Assembly (NCBI GenBank): GCA_029261675.1
Contig: JAJDBA010000007.1
Span: 1-7,486, forward strand
Direction of reading: 5' to 3'
DNA: 7,486 nt
Source of the DNA: Nitrospinaceae bacterium
GTDB lineage: Bacteria; Nitrospinota; Nitrospinia; Nitrospinales; VA-1
A model generated the notes under the pieces. It did not search any database and was not told where the DNA came from. It saw only the letters and a list, made by a program, of their open reading frames with translations. Numbering within the stretch: the stretch's first letter is position 1; the number at the start of each line of letters is the position of its first letter. A program made the position numbers and the translations under genes. Of the stretch, positions 1 to 6,272 are shown piece after piece.

Positions 1-477
1 TTTTGCAATTTGAACAATTGAATCCATATCCGCCGGCATACCCAGAGTATAAACAGGCATCACAGCAGCAACACGCCGACCCGTTGCATTGTGAATCAAA
101 CAGTCTTTTTCCTGATGTGTTTCCGTGGCAAGTTGTTTATCAAGAAGTTCGGGGTCCAGCGTCCAGCTTTCTTCTGTGACATCAAACACCCATGGTGAAG
201 CTCCACAATAAGCGATGGCATTTGCACTGGCGATAAAAGTGAAGCTGGGTAACACAACCAGATCGTTTCTCCTCACGCCTATAGCTTCCAAAGCAACATG
301 GAGACCCGTGGTGCCAGCGGATGTGGCTACTGCAAGCGAGGCACCCGCTGCTTCAGCAATCTTCTCTTCAAATAAAGTAACAAAGGGGCCAACCGATGAC
401 ACAAAGGTGGTTTCAATACATTGCTGAAGGTACTCGGCTTCTCGCCCAGTAAGATTGGGAACAGCAATGGGGATCAT
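1..477 (-). CDS. DegT/DnrJ/EryC1/StrS-family sugar aminotransferase, LegC-like (5' part; runs off left edge)
   Basis: Translated by hand from the ATG at 477-475; 159 codons stay open to base 1, so the C-terminal half lies outside the window. The family are PLP enzymes that transfer an amino group, usually from glutamate, to a keto nucleotide sugar in the cytoplasm. Visible family marks are the start MIPIAVPNLTGREAEYL, VSSVGPFVTLFEEKIA (26-41), the cofactor phosphate loop SAGTTGLHVAL (53-63), VVLPSFTFIASANAI (74-88) and MPVYTLGMPADMD (140-152). The IP-x-x-VPNL opening and VSSVG are typical of the LegC group, which makes the 4-amino sugar precursor of legionaminic acid. The PLP lysine is not in view, so activity cannot be judged. 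The ATG overlaps the TGA of the upstream SDR remnant (ATGA), which implies coupled translation. Family is secure; the LegC substrate is an inference, since no NeuB-like synthase is visible. Confidence 0.93.
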   Translation of the reverse strand, partial: MIPIAVPNLTGREAEYLQQCIETTFVSSVGPFVTLFEEKIAEAAGASLAVATSAGTTGLHVALEAIGVRRNDLVVLPSFTFIASANAIAYCGASPWVFDVTEESWTLDPELLDKQLATETHQEKDCLIHNATGRRVAAVMPVYTLGMPADMDSIVQIAK

Positions 478-788
478 GTTGCCGAAACTCCTCCACCTGA
501 AAAAACAGTCTCAGTATACCATTTATAGGTTCCTTCAACTCCTTCTTTAAGAGCGATAAATGGAAGCGGTCCAATTAAGTTTACTGTCTTTGTCATATCA
601 GGATAACAACGAGCAGGAAAACCTGGCGTTTCTGGCAAGGCAACAATTTCCAAATCTGTACGACCTGTGATTTTCAGAACAATGTGGGCCACCTCTCCAG
701 TACTCACTTCTTGTTCCTGGCTACCTAAATTGAAGATGCCCTCATCTGCCTTTGGTATGGCGGTAATTTTATCAAAAAGAAAAGACAC
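474..788 (-). pseudogene. C-terminal remnant of an extended-SDR nucleotide-sugar epimerase/dehydratase
   Basis: The 104 residues match only the last third of extended short-chain dehydrogenases (usually about 300-340 residues). They include the substrate-domain strand GIFNLGSQEQEVSTGEVA (17-34), the PETPGFPARCYPDMTK stretch (52-67, compare the family's PG-x-x-R-R-x-x-D-x-S-K) and the terminal helix LKEGVEGTYKWY (80-91). The NAD-binding GxxGxxG and the catalytic YxxxK are absent, so it cannot be an oxidoreductase alone. The GTG start at 788 has GAGG (797-794) five bases upstream. The same frame stays open to 824 without another usual start, and the extra residues (SEAI before VSFLFDKI) still resemble SDR sequence, so homology appears to run up to the junction. 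It lies 26 bases after a complete, different SDR gene and overlaps the aminotransferase start by ATGA. Most likely a deletion or recombination remnant kept for translational coupling; a short functional protein is less likely. Confidence 0.75.
488..494 (-). promoter_or_regulatory. ribosome binding site of the aminotransferase gene
   Basis: GGAGGAG read on the minus strand lies 10 bases before the ATG at 477, inside the last codons of the upstream SDR remnant. It is the strongest Shine-Dalgarno match in the left half. It fixes the aminotransferase start, and it means the 3' end of the remnant must be kept for translation of the next gene. Confidence 0.75.
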
Positions 789-793
789 GATAG

Positions 794-797
794 CCTC
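794..797 (-). promoter_or_regulatory. possible ribosome binding site of the SDR remnant
   Basis: GAGG on the minus strand, five bases before the GTG at 788. It is the only reason to prefer this GTG as a start, since the open frame offers no ATG upstream. The site is short and could be chance. Confidence 0.35.
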
Positions 798-814
798 GGA
801 GAATATACATATTA

Positions 815-1819
815 CTAGGAATTCTTAATTTCATAATTGTGGTAAAAGTTACGTTGCTCTTCGACACGAGAAAAAACATTCTGCTGTAATGCACTAATCA
901 ACTCTACAATTCCATCCGAAACAGTATATTTAGGTTCAAAACCAAGGGTATTTCTGATTTTTGAAAAATTGACTTTGTAATTTCTGGGATCAGAACCTTT
1001 TTCTTTATACTTCACAGGTGCATTAGGAAAAAGCCCGAGAACTTCATCCACAATAGCCTGTTTATTGAAGTTATTACATTCACCACCAGCATTAAACACT
1101 TCGAAAGAAACCTGGTCTTCAGGAGCTACTAACACCTGATCTACAACACGAGAAAAATCTTGCACATGACAGTAGGGCCTCCAAGTTTCAGCATCATATA
1201 TAAGTAGTTCCCTACCCAAGAACATCTCTCGGGTAAACTCGTTTACAGTGAGATCGAAGCGCATACGCGGAGAAAGCCCAAACGCGGTTGCAAACCGAAG
1301 TATGGTCGCGTGAAAATCAACCTGTCCCTGCAAAGAAAGCAACTCTTGCTCGACTGCAACTTTAGCCTTTGCATATAGCGACAAGGGATTGAGCTCAAAA
1401 GTCTCATCAGCAGTCGTATCAGAGTCTATCAACCCGTAATTAGAGCAAGTAGAAATAAATATAACCCGATTCAGCCCTCTACCATTTAGAGAACGAATCA
1501 CTTGTAGAATTCCGTCGAAGTTTATCGCTTGGGAACTTTCTGGATATTTTTTTGTAATTGGGTCACCCACCAGACCGGCTAAAATCACAACATCATCAAC
1601 GCCTTCAAGAGCAACATCCAATTGCAACGGAACCGTCAGGTCACCATAAATAAAATCATAGTGCGGGTGTCCCCAGTAAAAGGAAACACAGACTTGGTTT
1701 TCATAAATCAGTTGATCAAAACACCGGACATGCCAGCCACGGTCTAACAAATAACCCGTCATCACCGAACCAATATAACCAGCGCCCCCGATCAAAAGAA
1801 CTTTTCTATTAGTTTTCAT
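815..1819 (-). CDS. NAD-dependent epimerase/dehydratase (extended SDR), nucleotide-sugar modifying
   Basis: A complete 334-residue cytoplasmic extended short-chain dehydrogenase. The N-terminal Rossmann fold has GGAGYIGS (11-18, giving G11-x-x-G14-x-x-G17), an acidic residue D35 after the second strand that suits NAD, and GD at 59-60 followed by ILAGLVGDP (79-87). The catalytic set is present: S123/T124 in FISTCSNYG and Y149-A-K-A-K153. The substrate domain shows RFATAFGLSPRMRFDL (175-190), WRPYCHVQDF (213-222) and VFNAGG (241-246). The LVGDP motif and WRPY-HV-D tail resemble WcaG-type epimerases of polysaccharide clusters; the sugar cannot be named. The ATG at 1819 is preceded by TAAGATGAG, a poor ribosome site. 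The gene lies 66 bases after the ABC gene, so it is probably in the same transcript. It is intact, and its own C-terminal domain differs from the remnant that follows. Confidence 0.92.
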   Translation of the reverse strand: MKTNRKVLLIGGAGYIGSVMTGYLLDRGWHVRCFDQLIYENQVCVSFYWGHPHYDFIYGDLTVPLQLDVALEGVDDVVILAGLVGDPITKKYPESSQAINFDGILQVIRSLNGRGLNRVIFISTCSNYGLIDSDTTADETFELNPLSLYAKAKVAVEQELLSLQGQVDFHATILRFATAFGLSPRMRFDLTVNEFTREMFLGRELLIYDAETWRPYCHVQDFSRVVDQVLVAPEDQVSFEVFNAGGECNNFNKQAIVDEVLGLFPNAPVKYKEKGSDPRNYKVNFSKIRNTLGFEPKYTVSDGIVELISALQQNVFSRVEEQRNFYHNYEIKNS

Positions 1820-1885
1820 AACTCATCTTATATTCAGCAAAGTCACACATGAAATAATAATTTTCATAGATTAGTTAGAGAGTGT

Positions 1886-3637
1886 TTATGATTTTTTGCT
1901 CAACAATATTGATGCCTTACCCTCTTCGACAATCTTTCCGCTTTCGAGTCTGAACAAGTAGTCGCAGTGTTCAACAGTGGTTAGCCTGTGAGCAACAATG
2001 ATCAAAGTCTTATCCCCTTTAAGGGCACATACGGCATCCATAAAATCACTTTCCGTAATTGTGTCAAGAGAACTGGTGGCTTCATCTAACACCAACACTG
2101 AAGGGTCATGATAAAGTGCACGTGCAATCCCAATCCGCTGACGCTGACCACCAGAGAGACGAACGCCACCTTCTCCAATACACGTATCCAGCCCTTCTGG
2201 CAAACCTTTAACAAATTGCTCTAATTGCGCAGAACAGAGGGAGCTCCAGACTACTGAATCGTCCACCTGATCATCGGATAAACCAAAAGCGACATTACTC
2301 CTAATCGTATCGTCCGTAAGAAAGATGGATTGTGGAACATAACCTATTTGGTCTTGCCAACCACGTGGATTAGTTTGAATATCTATACCGTCAATTTTTA
2401 CAACACCACTGGCAGGAACAAGTAGACCAAGAATAATATCGACTAAAGTACTCTTTCCAGCACCGGTACTACCAATGAAACCCACCGACTCTCCCTGCCT
2501 GATAGATAAGCTTATTTGCTTTAGAACCAACGCTTCTGTTGATGGGTAACAAAAACTAACATTTTCAAGAATCAAATCCTTTTTAAAAGGCAGCAGAGCA
2601 TGCTTCTTCGAAAGCTCAGGTTCCTCAATCAGACATAGCTCCTGATACAGGTTATGTATAACCGGCCAGTTAAAGCGCACGTTCTGAATTGCATTGAGTA
2701 AACGGTTAACAGAAGGCATGAAACGAAAGGCGGTGGCGGCAAATAACCCCAATGTAGGAACTAACGATTCCATGGGGCTGTTCTGGGCGATCATCATCAG
2801 AACAACCGCGACCATTCCAGCGACAGTTAATAGTTCAATCCAAAGCCGAGGCAAGGCTTGTAAAATAGTCTTCCATTTTCCTACATGAGCACTTCCTAAA
2901 TTTCGAACTTGATAACGATCAATGAATTCTTTTTCACATCCCAACAACTTAACATCCTTAACCGCGCCAAGGCCTTCCTGCAAATACTGGATGCGCAATC
3001 CCTCGTGGAGCTGATAAGCTTTTCCCCAGTGCAATATACGGCCTCGGGTAAAACGATAAAACCCCCAACCGGCTAGACCAAAGATAATGGCCACAATCAA
3101 AGTACCGACGGGTTCAACCACAAGCATCAATATCAGAATGCCAGATAAAATGAGAGACTCCAAAGTTATTGTCATACATGACACCACAGCACCCATTAAT
3201 CCTCCAACCTGGGCCATAGTATTGCGGATCAATTCTGCGGAATTACGCTTCAAATGAAAGGGGTAAGGTTGTCGCAGGTAGCCGGTGAACAACCGTAAAG
3301 ATAAGTCCGATTTAATTCCATACGAAAAGCTTGACTGCCTCCAAGTAAGAAAAGCCAAAAACAAAACCTTGAGCAACGCCACCCCAACGAGAGCCAACAT
3401 TGAAAAGACAACTAACTTCTCATGGCTTGGATTGCCCAAGCGCTCCAACCAAGGCACGACGAATGGGTAGTCTAAGGTAAGATTGCTATTCGTCATTAAA
3501 GCCAATATCGGAATAATCAAACTAATGCCCAATGTCTCCAGTACCATGCCGACAAGCATGAAACCCAAAAGCAAAAATCCAGCACGGCGCTGGGAAGGGG
3601 TAAGCATGAACCAGAATTTTTTACAATCAGCTATCAC
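1886..3637 (-). CDS. ABC exporter with fused membrane and ATPase domains, PglK/MsbA-type glycolipid flippase
   Basis: A 583-residue half-transporter that should work as a homodimer in the inner membrane. An N-terminal region of about six helices (clear hydrophobic stretches near 19-48, 75-98, 145-173, 175-195, 266-284 and 290-306) precedes the nucleotide-binding domain at about 353-580. All ATPase motifs are intact: Walker A GSTGAGKST (389-397), Q-loop Q436 in YVPQS, signature LSGGQRQR (494-501), Walker B VLVLDEA (514-520), D-loop SSLD (522-525) and switch H550 in IIVAHRL. The start KKFWFMLTPSQRR and ETLGISLIIPIL (34-45) resemble PglK-like proteins that flip undecaprenyl-pyrophosphate-linked glycans. 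In a sugar-biosynthesis cluster this suggests a lipid-linked glycan as cargo; a peptide or lipid exporter is less likely. The GTG start (3637) is preferred over ATG 3607 because it has a good ribosome site and keeps the conserved first ten residues. It is more GC-rich than the three genes to its right. Confidence 0.93.
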   Translation of the reverse strand: MIADCKKFWFMLTPSQRRAGFLLLGFMLVGMVLETLGISLIIPILALMTNSNLTLDYPFVVPWLERLGNPSHEKLVVFSMLALVGVALLKVLFLAFLTWRQSSFSYGIKSDLSLRLFTGYLRQPYPFHLKRNSAELIRNTMAQVGGLMGAVVSCMTITLESLILSGILILMLVVEPVGTLIVAIIFGLAGWGFYRFTRGRILHWGKAYQLHEGLRIQYLQEGLGAVKDVKLLGCEKEFIDRYQVRNLGSAHVGKWKTILQALPRLWIELLTVAGMVAVVLMMIAQNSPMESLVPTLGLFAATAFRFMPSVNRLLNAIQNVRFNWPVIHNLYQELCLIEEPELSKKHALLPFKKDLILENVSFCYPSTEALVLKQISLSIRQGESVGFIGSTGAGKSTLVDIILGLLVPASGVVKIDGIDIQTNPRGWQDQIGYVPQSIFLTDDTIRSNVAFGLSDDQVDDSVVWSSLCSAQLEQFVKGLPEGLDTCIGEGGVRLSGGQRQRIGIARALYHDPSVLVLDEATSSLDTITESDFMDAVCALKGDKTLIIVAHRLTTVEHCDYLFRLESGKIVEEGKASILLSKKS

Positions 3638-3642
3638 ATCAA

Positions 3643-3648
3643 TCCTTT
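3643..3648 (-). promoter_or_regulatory. ribosome binding site deciding the GTG start of the ABC gene
   Basis: AAAGGA on the minus strand lies five bases before the GTG at 3637. The alternative in-frame ATG at 3607 has no purine-rich site in front of it. An ATG at 3639 overlaps the GTG but is followed at once by TGA, so it cannot be the start. Confidence 0.65.
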
Positions 3649-3692
3649 ATTCATAGTAATGATCGAACCCATACTAACTTCGACAGTTACTC

Positions 3693-3753
3693 AAAAAAAA
3701 ACCTTCCCCAAATTAGTCAATAAGTTAAAAACAGAAACTTCAGGGAGGAGGTT
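3693..3753 (-). terminator. imperfect hairpin with U-run upstream of the ABC gene (terminator or attenuator candidate)
   Basis: Reading the minus strand, AACCTCCTCC (3753-3744) can pair with GGGGAAGGTT (3709-3700) with one C-A mismatch and one G-U pair. The last arm runs into nine consecutive T (3701-3693). Inside the 34-base loop a second small stem can form, AAGTT with AACTT. The layout fits an intrinsic terminator, but the loop is large and the stem imperfect. If it works it would end sulfatase-gene transcripts, or partly stop RNA from the promoter at 3892-3920 before the ABC gene. Confidence 0.35.
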
Positions 3754-3891
3754 AAGGAGATTATCGTAATAGACAACCCGACAATAAGATCGTTTAGGTA
3801 AGCGAAAGAGTTCAAACTTTTAGCAATTGAGCAATCGATCAGCTTTGATTATTTAAAAACACAACAAAAATAGCCACCTGGATTATATCTA

Positions 3892-3920
3892 ATTATAAAG
3901 CGCCCCCTAATGATCCCCAA
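3892..3920 (-). promoter_or_regulatory. candidate sigma-70-type promoter for the ABC-SDR-aminotransferase genes
   Basis: TTGGGG (3920-3915), 17 bases, then a perfect TATAAT (3897-3892) on the minus strand, starting directly after the stop codon of the sulfatase-fold gene. A second TATAAT (3887-3882) follows ten bases on, with only a poor -35. The -35 matches the consensus at three of six positions, so strength is uncertain. Use of it would give a leader of roughly 250 bases before the GTG at 3637. No other stretch of this 283-base gap looks like a better promoter, and no gene was found in the gap. Confidence 0.4.
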
Positions 3921-5627
3921 TCAATAGAATTTTTTGGAAGAATAATAAATACTCTCTATTTCATCATAAATTTCAAGCATTTCATTTTCGTCCATGCCAG
4001 CATCCTCTTCTATATCAAAAAAATTTTCTCGTTTATACAATATAATAGGTTTTCTATTTTTAAAATTTATGACCCGCCTATCAGCATCATAGGGGTAACT
4101 TAAGTGATAACAATTCTCATCCTCTTTTATTACAACAGAATACTGGTCCAAAAACAAAGATTCAGAGAAAGCCTTATTTCGAACACGACCACCAAGAAAT
4201 GGCCAAACTCTGCCATCAACATGACTGGGCATTTCAACATTTACACAATGCAAGATTGATGGCATCAAATCAACACTGCATTCTACAAATGAGTTCTCCT
4301 CGCCCTTAGGCACACTAGGCCCCCTTACCAAAAGCGGAACGTGAATCCTTTCATCAAGCAATCGAGGCTTCTCATCACCCTCATAAGACATACCATGATC
4401 TGCTGTAAAAATAATAAGAGAATCATCAACCATATTATTTTTTTCTAGATAGGAAAACAAATTTGAAATTGCAATATCAAACTCTTTAAGCTTTGCCTGT
4501 ATCTCATCTTCGACATTATCTAAATACGAATCACATTCGCCCTCTTCTTTAACCTTAGAAAACAAACTATCATCTCTAAACGGCTTCATTAAACTTTCTT
4601 TTAAATAGCTAGAAGGTTTATAAGGTGGATGCATATCAAAAACATGCATCAAAACAAAATTAGATTCACCTTTGTGCGCATCTAAATGAAAAATAACATC
4701 TTGAATTGCCATGTAGTTGAATTCACCACTAAAGGGCTTGAACTGAAATCTCTCAAAACCTTTTGCATGCCCGTATGCAGGACTAAATCTACTGTGGGTC
4801 GAATAAGCGTAAGTTCGATACCCTTGCCGCAAAAGCAATTCTGGCAACGTCAGGATATTCTTGTTAAGAAAAAAATCATTGGGGCCGGGGTGACACACGC
4901 CATGCTTAGAAGCATATAAGCCTGTGAGCATCGAAGAAAAAGCTGGCAAGGTCCAGTCTGCCTGAGTATATGCCTGATTACAGGACATACCCTTCTCAAA
5001 AAATTTGTGCAAATTTGGAGTTGCTTTGCTACCGAATAATTTTAAATTTCTAAACGTAATAGAATCCGCTATCAAGCAAATAATATTTTTAGGCTTTCCA
5101 ATTTCGGTGGGCTCATTAGGCTGTTGTTTTCTTATAAATATAGGGTGGGAAACATAAAGTTTTTCAACTCCTGACTGCTCAATTCTCAAGGTTAATTCAT
5201 TTCCCTTCGTATTCAACTTCAGTCGTAAATCGTGCCACGCATCATCCGATAAATCTTCAATATGCCCACAGAGGATATCATCAAGGAATAATTTAATTGA
5301 GTTGACGCTGGAACTTTTTTGAGACCCAAAACCTATTTGTATATATTCACAGGTAGAATTTTCATAAGCAATAGGAAAACTTATTCCACCATCAATAATA
5401 ACCCCAGCTCTGACCTCCCCCTTGAGCTGTAACCAATATTTTTTGACATTGCAGTTCTTGAAATTTTCAAGATAGTGTAGCCCCGTATCGATAGGAGTAA
5501 TTCTCCATCGATTGAGCCAATTCCCTTTCAGCCGCCCTAATAAACTTTGCAGACAATTATTAAGGATAGGGGGTAAAAACGCCTCTGCTATTTCCTTTGC
5601 CAGAAGCCTTATATTTTTCTTCCTCAT
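3921..5627 (-). CDS. alkaline-phosphatase-superfamily (sulfatase-fold) protein with Thr at the nucleophile position and an N-terminal extension
   Basis: A 568-residue protein. Residues about 178-480 form the sulfatase/phosphatase fold: NIICLIADS (181-189, metal Asp188), the nucleophile loop WTLPAFSSMLTGLYASKHG (225-243), FDMHPPYKP (330-338), TADHG (408-412, metal Asp410/His411) and RIHVPLLVRGP (427-437). Sulfatases carry C/S-x-P-x-R, whose Cys or Ser becomes formylglycine. Here the site reads T226-L-P-A-F, so formylglycine chemistry is excluded. Thr nucleophiles are known in phospho-transferring relatives such as LtaS and EptA. Residues about 45-165 are strand-rich with no catalytic motif, perhaps a beta-sandwich binding domain. 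I see no signal peptide or membrane helix, so it is probably cytoplasmic, unlike LtaS/EptA. The ATG at 5627 follows GAGGTG with a four-base spacer. It lies 75 bases after the CysC-like kinase gene and is strongly AT-rich. A phosphodiesterase, phosphatase or phosphotransferase acting on a glycan precursor is my best guess. Confidence 0.85.
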   Translation of the reverse strand: MRKKNIRLLAKEIAEAFLPPILNNCLQSLLGRLKGNWLNRWRITPIDTGLHYLENFKNCNVKKYWLQLKGEVRAGVIIDGGISFPIAYENSTCEYIQIGFGSQKSSSVNSIKLFLDDILCGHIEDLSDDAWHDLRLKLNTKGNELTLRIEQSGVEKLYVSHPIFIRKQQPNEPTEIGKPKNIICLIADSITFRNLKLFGSKATPNLHKFFEKGMSCNQAYTQADWTLPAFSSMLTGLYASKHGVCHPGPNDFFLNKNILTLPELLLRQGYRTYAYSTHSRFSPAYGHAKGFERFQFKPFSGEFNYMAIQDVIFHLDAHKGESNFVLMHVFDMHPPYKPSSYLKESLMKPFRDDSLFSKVKEEGECDSYLDNVEDEIQAKLKEFDIAISNLFSYLEKNNMVDDSLIIFTADHGMSYEGDEKPRLLDERIHVPLLVRGPSVPKGEENSFVECSVDLMPSILHCVNVEMPSHVDGRVWPFLGGRVRNKAFSESLFLDQYSVVIKEDENCYHLSYPYDADRRVINFKNRKPIILYKRENFFDIEEDAGMDENEMLEIYDEIESIYYSSKKFY

Positions 5628-5648
5628 CGCTCACCTCTTAAAAACATC

Positions 5649-5661
5649 AAAGTTGAACTTT
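5649..5661. repeat. perfect 13-bp inverted repeat between the kinase and sulfatase-fold genes
   Basis: AAAGTT-G-AACTTT on the plus strand, in the 75-base gap just upstream of the sulfatase-fold gene. Similar arms occur at 7388-7402 and, less exactly, at 3805-3820. It may be an operator or an RNA fold, but in such AT-rich DNA it may also be chance. Confidence 0.3.
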
Positions 5662-5702
5662 AATTTAAATTCAAGAACCATCCAACCTACCCAAAATAGT
5701 TT

Positions 5703-6263
5703 TCAGCAATCAGGAAAGATCCTTTGCTTTTCAAGACTTTTTTTTCTGATAAAACGCCCAAAAGCCTCTACAGACTCATCCAACGTAACAGAAGACGATG
5801 TATTCAAAGTAATATCAGCGTCCATCGGCACCTCATAAGGGTTGCTGGCTGAATATCCAATCAGGCCCCTGATTTCTCCCCTGTCAGCTTTTCCATACAA
5901 ACCTTTCGGGTCTCTTCTTTTTAGAGAATCTATATCGCAAGAGAGGTATACAAAATAAAAAAATGGCTCCAGCTTTTCCCTTGTTATCTTACGAACATCA
6001 TCAATAGGGCTGATTACGGGTACAATAATAACTTCGTAGTTTTCTCTTTCGGCTTCACATATTGCGACAATGCGCATATTGTTTTCCTTGATATCGCTTC
6101 TACCAAACCCCAATTTATCCTCATAACTCGCCCTAACCTTATCACCATCCACAACCAGCACAGATGAGCCAGCTGCTTCCAGTTGTTTTTTTGCGCGATT
6201 TGCAAGCGTTGTTTTCCCGGTGCCAGAAAGCCCCGTACACCAAAAAATAACGGCCTTTTTCAT
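5703..6263 (-). CDS. adenylylsulfate-kinase-like (CysC-family) small kinase with altered substrate site
   Basis: A 186-residue P-loop kinase, collinear with CysC from just before the P-loop to the C-terminus. ATP-side motifs are sound: GLSGTGKTT (11-19), DGDKVR (39-44), LGF (51-53), ISP (84-86) and RDPKGLYGKADRGEI (117-131). Residues that hold APS in CysC are changed: DRxENIRR reads DIKENNMR (57-64, so R to I58 and the first R to M63), ISPxRxxR reads ISPIDDVR (first R to D88), and the GFTGID loop reads GLIGYS (133-138). The N-terminal extension of CysC is missing. No ATP sulfurylase (CysD/CysN) or sulfotransferase is nearby. Campylobacter capsule loci contain a CysC homologue (Cj1415) that is a cytidine diphosphoramidate kinase, so a nucleotide-linked phospho compound is a fair alternative substrate. 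The ATG lies nine bases after the stop of the pyruvate-kinase-like gene with no clear ribosome site, implying coupled translation. Family certain; substrate unknown. Confidence 0.88.
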   Translation of the reverse strand: MKKAVIFWCTGLSGTGKTTLANRAKKQLEAAGSSVLVVDGDKVRASYEDKLGFGRSDIKENNMRIVAICEAERENYEVIIVPVISPIDDVRKITREKLEPFFYFVYLSCDIDSLKRRDPKGLYGKADRGEIRGLIGYSASNPYEVPMDADITLNTSSSVTLDESVEAFGRFIRKKSLEKQRIFPDC

Positions 6264-6272
6264 ATATAAAGC

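Noticed and set aside
215..427. Plus-strand open frame of 70 codons
   Set aside because: It lies wholly opposite the aminotransferase gene, whose conserved motifs are on the minus strand; its translation resembles no protein.
772..810. Twelve-codon ATG frame on the minus strand overlapping the start of the SDR remnant
   Set aside because: Too short, without a convincing ribosome site, and easily explained by chance between two genes.
1849..1867. Short inverted repeat (ATGAAA/TTTCAT) between the ABC and SDR genes
   Set aside because: Six A/T-rich pairs and no U-run; too weak to call a terminator.
2694..3470. Two plus-strand open frames (2694-2888 and 3285-3470)
   Set aside because: Both are antisense to the intact ABC transporter and show no ribosome site or family features.
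3743..3758. Plus-strand Shine-Dalgarno-like GGGAGGAGG in the large gap
   Set aside because: No start codon with a sustained open frame follows on the plus strand; it is better explained as one arm of the minus-strand hairpin.
4686..5838. Plus-strand open frames at 4686-4919 and 5512-5838
   Set aside because: Antisense to the sulfatase-fold and kinase genes; the second crosses an intergenic gap and two gene ends without any recognisable domain.
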